Assembly: GCF_003386205.1 (NCBI RefSeq)
Contig: NZ_QRDY01000026.1
Coordinates: 1 to 53,751, forward strand
Reading direction: 5' to 3'
Source of the DNA: Cohnella lupini
GTDB lineage: Bacteria; Bacillota; Bacilli; Paenibacillales; Paenibacillaceae
Length of the DNA stretch: 53,751 bases
The position numbers were made by a program, and so were the translations under genes. The notes beneath the pieces are model-generated. The model searched no databases, was not told the origin of the DNA, and worked only from the letters and a program-made list of their open reading frames with translations. This document shows, piece by piece, positions 49,061-53,751 of this stretch. How positions within the stretch are numbered: the stretch's first letter is position 1; each line of letters opens with the position of its first letter.

Positions 49061-49546
49061 TTAGTTATGCCATACCATGCAGAACACTCCGACGATCCCG
49101 TGGGAAGCCCTTCGTTCATACTCGTCCGCGACGACGAACCCCGCTTTCTCGTACACCTTGATTGCCCGCCGGTTCCACTTTTCCACCTCAAGATCGATCT
49201 CCATTCCCGGCTCGCGGCGCCGCGCCTCTTGAACGACCAGCTCCGTAAGGAGCCTTCCCCAGCCGCGGTCGCAGCAATCCGGTCGAAGTCCCATTCCGAT
49301 ACGCAACGTCCGATCCATGGGAAATAGCTGGACATAACCGACCAACTGCCCATCGTGCCCGTTCCTCGCCGCCATATACTGCTCCCGTCGAATACGCTCA
49401 TCCGCGAACTCTCGGCTATCCTTCATCATAGACTCCCACGAGGGCCACTTGAATAACTCGTAAGGCGCCGGGTAACGCCAATCGCAAATCTCCCGGCCGT
49501 CTTGCTCCGTCATGGAGGTAAACGCGAGCTTAATATCGTTATTCAT
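49061..49546 (-). CDS. GNAT-family N-acetyltransferase
   Basis: A 161-residue acetyltransferase. I choose ATG 49546, which follows AAAGGATCGGG on the minus strand, over the longer frame. The acetyl-CoA-binding segment LRPDCCDRGWGRLLTELVVQEARRR (motif A, with a G-x-G/A pattern in GWGR) and the motif B region WNRRAIKVYEKAGF are clear. The start LAFTSMTEQDGREICDWRYPAPYE is common to a subfamily of Bacillus-type GNAT proteins. The substrate is unknown. It is a single gene. Confidence 0.9.
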   Translation of the reverse strand: MNNDIKLAFTSMTEQDGREICDWRYPAPYELFKWPSWESMMKDSREFADERIRREQYMAARNGHDGQLVGYVQLFPMDRTLRIGMGLRPDCCDRGWGRLLTELVVQEARRREPGMEIDLEVEKWNRRAIKVYEKAGFVVADEYERRASHGIVGVFCMVWHN

Positions 49547-49717
49547 ATACCCGATCCTTTCCAGAAAACTTGCGGAATAAATCCTTAGTCTCTTCATTAT
49601 AAGGTTAGCAAGCAAACGGCGATACCCGCACGGAAGCCGGGCTTTAGGGCTTGGTTTCCTAGGATCGGATTTTTACTCTATATGCTCCGCCGGACATCTG
49701 AACATTCCACGTAATAA

Positions 49718-52700
49718 TCAGCCTTTGCCCGTCGGGTTCGTCGGAATTCGAACCGTCACCGTCGTTCCCCGATCCGTCTCGCTCTCTATTTCCAATCCAT
49801 AGCCGTACATTCTGAGCATGCGCTGCTGAATATTGCGCAATCCTACGCCGCCCGGCTCCTGCCGAGCTTCGAAAATACGATCCAGCTTCTCCTTCGGAAT
49901 GCCTGCCCCGTCATCATGGACGCGAATGACGATACCCCGATCCGTCGATCGAACGACGATCGATACCGTTCCGCCCGTCCATCGCTTCGTGAGCCCGTGG
50001 CGTACCGCATTCTCCACGAGCGGCTGAATCGTTAGCGGCGGCAGCAAGCCATCCAAGTTATCCTCCAAGTCGTAAACGACGCGTAGCCGGTTGCCGAATC
50101 GCGCCTTCTCGATGAACAAGTAGGCCTCTACCAATTCCATTTCCTTGCTCAGCGACGTGTTCTTATCCCTGTTGCCGAAATCGAAGCTGTTTCGCAAATA
50201 TTTGCTCAGCTCCATCAGCAGATCGTACGTCATCTGAGGCCTATCCAGCGCCGTTGCGATAATCGTATTGAGCGTGTTAAACAGAAAATGCGGTTTGATC
50301 TGCGCTTGCAGGAATGCCATCTCGGTCCGGACCGCTTCTTCCGCGGATCTCTTCATCTCAAGGAGCGATCTCACGCGCGCACGTAATTCGTGCGAATAGA
50401 AAGGCTTGGTCAAGTAATCGTTCGCCCCGGCCTCGAACCCGTTGATCAGATCCTCCGGCTCGTTCTTTACCGTTGCCAACAGGATGGGTAGATCCACGAC
50501 CGAATATTGCCGGCGAATCCTTCGGCAAGTCTCGTACCCCGACAACCCCGGCATCATCACGTCGAGGATGACGAGATCGATCGGGCTGCCGCCCGCGATC
50601 ATGCTCAACGCCGCTTCACCGCTCGAGGCCGTCCGCACCGTATAGGATTCGTTCGCCAGCACGCCCATCAGAACCCTCAGATTGATGGGGTCGTCGTCCA
50701 CGGCTAATATGGTGTACTTGTTGCCCTCATGATTGCCGCTCGGTTCATAAGAGGTGGCGGCCAGCTCGGCATGCAAGGAGTTATAGACGATGATCTGATC
50801 GCTAGTTGCGACAATGGAGGTAACGGGGTTCGTTTCGCCGCTTATCGGCATCGAGAAGGAGAACGTGGAGCCCTTGCCGACTTCGGAATCAACCGTCAAC
50901 AGACCGCCGTGAAGCTCTACGAGCCGCTTGGCAATGCCTAGTCCGAGCCCCGTGCCTCCGAATTCCCGCGCCACGGACGTTCCGATCTGCTCGAACGATT
51001 GAAAGATAACATCCCGCTTGTCTTCCGGAATACCGATACCCGTATCGGATACGGCTATGCGCAGCCTATTTCCTTCCGGATAGGCCGTGACGATGATCTC
51101 GCCGCTCGGCGTGAACTTGATCGCGTTGCCGATCAGATTGTACATGATCTGCAACAGGCGGTTCTCGTCCGCGTGCACGTTCGGCAGCCGTTCCGGCAAT
51201 TGGAGCTTGACCGTTACCGGCTTGTCGCGAATATAATGACGGAAAATTTCCATGTTGGCCGACAGGATTGACCGCACGTCAACGCTCTGCGAGTTCAACG
51301 GGATATCGCTATGCTTCAATCGGGAAAAGTCGAGAAGGTCGTTGATCAGATTGGACATCCTGCGCGCGACGGATACGACGATTCCCAGATGTTCCCGCTG
51401 AACGTCGTTCAGGGAGCCGGCCGCCCCTTCCAGCATCGACTCCGACATGTTGAGGATGCCGTGTAACGGCGTCTTCAGCTCATGCGATGTATTAGCAAGA
51501 AATTCATCCTTCATCCGGTTCATCGACAACAGCTTCTTCGACATCGATTCGATCGTCCCGAATGCGCGCGAGAAACGACGGGCCAGCTCCGCCGCTTCCA
51601 AGAAGACGAGAATGAACAGCCCGTAGGGCGTAAGCTGTTTATCTAGCCACAATATGACGTTCGCATTGTACAAGATGTCGTGCAGGGCGGCGGACATGTA
51701 GATCATCCATCCGATCAATTGAAGCAACGCTCCGGTTCGCCTGCGGATAATCGCCTTCATCAGACCAAGGAGGAAATAGAATCCGCCAAGTATGGCAATC
51801 ACATGGTATACGCTTATCCAACGCGTATAAACCTCGATCGGCAATACGACGGCGGAGGCCATGAAGACGAAGCTGATGCCCGCGAGAGATCGAATGACCT
51901 TAGCGGAGAAGTCTTGCGGGAACAGCTCGCGCATGAACAATGCGACGAACGCCACTCCGCCGTAATAGGTCAAATACCCCAAACTATTGATTAGCCGAAT
52001 GCTCGCGTCCGGGAATACCTGCAGGATATAGAGTTCTCCGACGACCAGTTCCCATAGTGCCCCCAGCAAACAGCAGATGCTGAAATAAAGCGCCGACCGA
52101 TCGGAGCGCCGCAACGCGTAGACGAGCAGATGATATAAACCGAGCATGATCGCGCAGCCGAAAAAGAACATATCGAAGGCCAGATTTCCCTCGCGGGCGG
52201 CGTGGAGCCGATCTGCCGTTCCGAGCTCCAGCCCGAACCACATGCCGCCTCGCGCGAACAGATAGTTGGACACCTGCACGATAATGTCGAAATCGCCGGC
52301 GGGAGCAATGAAGGAGACGGTCGTCGGCCGATAAGCGGAACGAGAGCGCTCCTTATCGGCGGCTACGGTACCGCTTTCGGCTACGGTTCGACCTGCCACG
52401 TATACTTGATAAGCGGGCGCCATGGCCGGAATTTTCAGAGCGAGCTCTACCGGCGCGCCGCCGTTCTTCACGGTTAGGCGGTAAGTCGCGTAGCCGTGTC
52501 CGGGCAGACGTTTGCCCTCTACGCGGTAGCCGGTCCAGACGTCCGGGACGGCAAAGTAGCCGCCAGGTTGCGGAACCCGATCGGCCGCGAAATCATCCGG
52601 CGACAGCAATCGGTTCCAATAAAACGCCCATTCCCCATTGAGCTTAAGAATTCCGTCCTCGCCGAAGTTCCATTGCCGCACATCCAATTCTCCGCGCTGC

Positions 52701-52837
52701 GCCATAGGTTTGGCTTGCCGGGAATCGCCAGCGGCTTTCAGCGCAAACGCCGCACCGGCCAATACCAACGAGATAAGCATGATTAAGGCGACTAGAGCGA
52801 TACCGTTTCGTCTCGTTCGGTTGCGAACAGCCAGCAT
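49718..52837 (-). CDS. Hybrid sensor kinase with two histidine-kinase modules
   Basis: A 1039-residue membrane protein. In order: a membrane helix (~15-38), an extracellular galactose-binding-like domain (~50-205), seven membrane helices of the 7TMR-DISM type (~210-415), HisKA with H452 (TSHELKTPLHG), HATPase_c (NAIKFTP, DTGIGIPEDKR, GTGLGLGIAKRL), a receiver domain with D759 (LVILDVMMPG), a LytS/YesM-type His_kinase domain with H850 (IKPHFLFNTLN) and a second HATPase_c (ENAVRHGL, GGVGLRNIQQRM). The signal is unknown. ATG or the first Met at 52837 is the start. A -10 TATAAT at 52888-52883 lies upstream between two ACTAGT palindromes. No partner regulator is adjacent. Confidence 0.93.
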   Translation of the reverse strand: MLAVRNRTRRNGIALVALIMLISLVLAGAAFALKAAGDSRQAKPMAQRGELDVRQWNFGEDGILKLNGEWAFYWNRLLSPDDFAADRVPQPGGYFAVPDVWTGYRVEGKRLPGHGYATYRLTVKNGGAPVELALKIPAMAPAYQVYVAGRTVAESGTVAADKERSRSAYRPTTVSFIAPAGDFDIIVQVSNYLFARGGMWFGLELGTADRLHAAREGNLAFDMFFFGCAIMLGLYHLLVYALRRSDRSALYFSICCLLGALWELVVGELYILQVFPDASIRLINSLGYLTYYGGVAFVALFMRELFPQDFSAKVIRSLAGISFVFMASAVVLPIEVYTRWISVYHVIAILGGFYFLLGLMKAIIRRRTGALLQLIGWMIYMSAALHDILYNANVILWLDKQLTPYGLFILVFLEAAELARRFSRAFGTIESMSKKLLSMNRMKDEFLANTSHELKTPLHGILNMSESMLEGAAGSLNDVQREHLGIVVSVARRMSNLINDLLDFSRLKHSDIPLNSQSVDVRSILSANMEIFRHYIRDKPVTVKLQLPERLPNVHADENRLLQIMYNLIGNAIKFTPSGEIIVTAYPEGNRLRIAVSDTGIGIPEDKRDVIFQSFEQIGTSVAREFGGTGLGLGIAKRLVELHGGLLTVDSEVGKGSTFSFSMPISGETNPVTSIVATSDQIIVYNSLHAELAATSYEPSGNHEGNKYTILAVDDDPINLRVLMGVLANESYTVRTASSGEAALSMIAGGSPIDLVILDVMMPGLSGYETCRRIRRQYSVVDLPILLATVKNEPEDLINGFEAGANDYLTKPFYSHELRARVRSLLEMKRSAEEAVRTEMAFLQAQIKPHFLFNTLNTIIATALDRPQMTYDLLMELSKYLRNSFDFGNRDKNTSLSKEMELVEAYLFIEKARFGNRLRVVYDLEDNLDGLLPPLTIQPLVENAVRHGLTKRWTGGTVSIVVRSTDRGIVIRVHDDGAGIPKEKLDRIFEARQEPGGVGLRNIQQRMLRMYGYGLEIESETDRGTTVTVRIPTNPTGKG

Positions 52838-52874
52838 CCATTTAACGCTCCTATTGTTTCTATTGGGGAATCTA

Positions 52875-52897
52875 CTAGTTCTATTATACTAGTTGCG
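52875..52897 (-). promoter_or_regulatory. Promoter region of the hybrid kinase with twin ACTAGT sites
   Basis: On the minus strand, ACTAGT-ATAATAGA-ACTAGT brackets a TATAAT -10. The two 6-bp palindromes may be an operator, but they are short. The rest of 52900-53178 shows no gene: only the palindrome at 53099-53140. Confidence 0.35.
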
Positions 52898-53098
52898 ACC
52901 GCACATCCTATATAAATCCATTCGCGCATCGAACAATCGAAAAAACGCCTAACGTCGGCCATCGGAACTTCATACCTTCAGATTAAAAATCCCCCCGATC
53001 CGAAGGGCGGCTGTGGACGATCAATTCATGCGCGAATTGGAGACCTTCGTAGGAGGATTGCAAGTTTCGCTCCGTGCGCAAGCTCGTATACCAGTAAA

Positions 53099-53140
53099 CA
53101 TAGGATCCCATCAACATTGACATGTCGATGGGATCCTATG
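53099..53140. terminator. Perfect 14-bp inverted repeat
   Basis: CATAGGATCCCATC (53099-53112) pairs with GATGGGATCCTATG (53127-53140) around a 14-base loop. It sits 39 bases after the stop of the peroxiredoxin-like gene and could end that minus-strand transcript, though the T tail is poor (TTTACTGG). Confidence 0.45.
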
Positions 53141-53178
53141 TTCAAATCTTTATAAAGAAATCATTACCCCGAATTGGA

Positions 53179-53550
53179 CTACAGCTTTTGTAATTCGTAC
53201 AAAATATCTGCCGGTTCCATACGTTGCATAAAATTAGGGTTTACATACGCAGAGCGAACTATAGCACTCTCATCAATCATAAATGTAGCGGGTACCGGCA
53301 ATATCCAACGGTTTGTACTGTTATATTCCGCTAAGTTCGACAATTCATCATACAAAGTAACTTTATTGCCTAAAGCATCTGAGGCAGTAAAATCCTTAGC
53401 CTTCGCTCCAATTGAAATTCCATTATAATTTCCAGAGTCTTGTAATTCGCGCAGAGACCTTTCTAATATCACATGCGCCTCTGCAGGTGTATTTGCCATG
53501 AAATGGTTTTTTTCATTCGCTAATTGTTCTTCTAATGGTAAAGGGTTCAA
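53179..53550 (-). pseudogene. Peroxiredoxin-like gene lacking its catalytic core
   Basis: The 123-residue frame begins at TTG 53550 after AGGAGCC. Residues ~1-70 match the start of AhpC/TSA peroxiredoxin-like proteins (GISIGAKAKDFTASDALGNKVTLYDEL), and residues ~75-123 match their end (WILPVPATFMIDESAIVRSAYVNPNFMQRMEPADILYEL). The middle, which carries the peroxidatic Cys motif, is missing without a frameshift. There is no Cys in the protein. It therefore looks like an internal in-frame deletion of about 70-80 residues and is probably non-functional. Base composition is more AT rich than the neighbours. It lies directly downstream of the tpx remnant. Confidence 0.7.
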
Positions 53551-53565
53551 AGTAGTGGCTCCTAT

Positions 53566-53751
53566 TCAAATGAATTCGCGAAGAGCGTTCAGAGCGGCTT
53601 CATAATCCGGATGGTCCGTCATTTCCTTGAGATATTCTACATACTGAATGGTATTGTTCGCGTCTAGAATGAAGATCGCCCTCATGTCCAATTGCAATTC
53701 TTTGATGAGTACGCCATACGCTTCACCGAATGAGCGGTGTTTATAGTCGGT
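53566..53751 (-). CDS. tpx: Thiol peroxidase, C-terminal part (partial)
   Basis: The last 61 codons of a minus-strand gene run off the right edge. The translation contains FGEAYGVLIKELQLDMRAIF, then ILDANNTIQYVEYLKEMT and HPDYEAALNAL, which is the C-terminal signature of Tpx-type atypical 2-Cys peroxiredoxins. These reduce hydrogen peroxide and lipid peroxides with thioredoxin. The catalytic cysteines lie outside the window. The peroxiredoxin-like remnant follows after 15 bases. Confidence 0.88.
   Translation of the reverse strand, partial: TDYKHRSFGEAYGVLIKELQLDMRAIFILDANNTIQYVEYLKEMTDHPDYEAALNALREFI

Overview
The window looks like a chromosomal segment from a spore-forming member of the Paenibacillaceae (Cohnella/Paenibacillus type). 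The evidence is moderate GC content, SLH-domain surface proteins, a small acid-soluble spore protein (SspP), a Spo0E-type phosphatase, YesN/YesM-type two-component systems, and the order rRNA - guaB - dacA - pdxS - pdxT - serS - tRNA-Ser, which is the origin-proximal order known from Bacillus. The species call is inference.

Layout. 1-90 is the 3' end of a 23S rRNA. 448-7732 holds a DUF4015 lipoprotein, guaB, dacA and the pdxS-pdxT-serS run. 7810-8260 holds tRNA-Ser(UGA) followed by two palindromic repeats that each end in a copy of the tRNA 3' end. 8332-11968 holds a small sporulation-type cluster with sspP, a YitT-family membrane protein, a lipoprotein, and a two-gene WYL-like/YolD unit under two LexA-type boxes. 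12303-19572 holds a HupE/UreJ-type membrane protein and a 2012-residue surface phosphoesterase with lamin-tail and SLH domains. 19767-29268 is a carbohydrate utilisation locus (YesN regulator, YesM kinase, ABC importer, GH2 enzyme), followed by tRNA-Arg(CCU) and a LacI-type regulator. 30650-31008 is a tandem array of about 52 bp units, each carrying an inverted repeat. 31067-36395 (minus strand) is a two-component system with an ATPase and an FtsX-type permease, as in peptide-antibiotic sensing and detoxification modules. 36615-38302 holds a Spo0E-like gene that overlaps tadA tail to tail, a near-perfect palindrome carrying four DnaA boxes, and a glucosaminidase-like gene. 38414-40043 (minus) is motAB with a sigma-D-like promoter.

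The most interesting region is 40290-48665. A cobalamin riboswitch precedes an SLH-anchored protein that combines an alpha/alpha-toroid domain with two transcobalamin-like DUF4430 domains. Then come about 800 bp of 51-52 bp tandem repeats, a DUF4430 lipoprotein, a complete ECF transporter (EcfT, fused EcfA1-A2, S component) and a pterin-4a-carbinolamine dehydratase. I read this as a bacterial surface-to-membrane vitamin B12 capture and import system that resembles animal intrinsic factor/transcobalamin in domain layout. The substrate is inferred from the riboswitch and the domains.

The right end (48752-53751) holds a DUF378 protein, a GNAT acetyltransferase, a large hybrid kinase with two histidine-kinase modules, a peroxiredoxin-like gene missing its catalytic core, and the C-terminal part of a thiol peroxidase.
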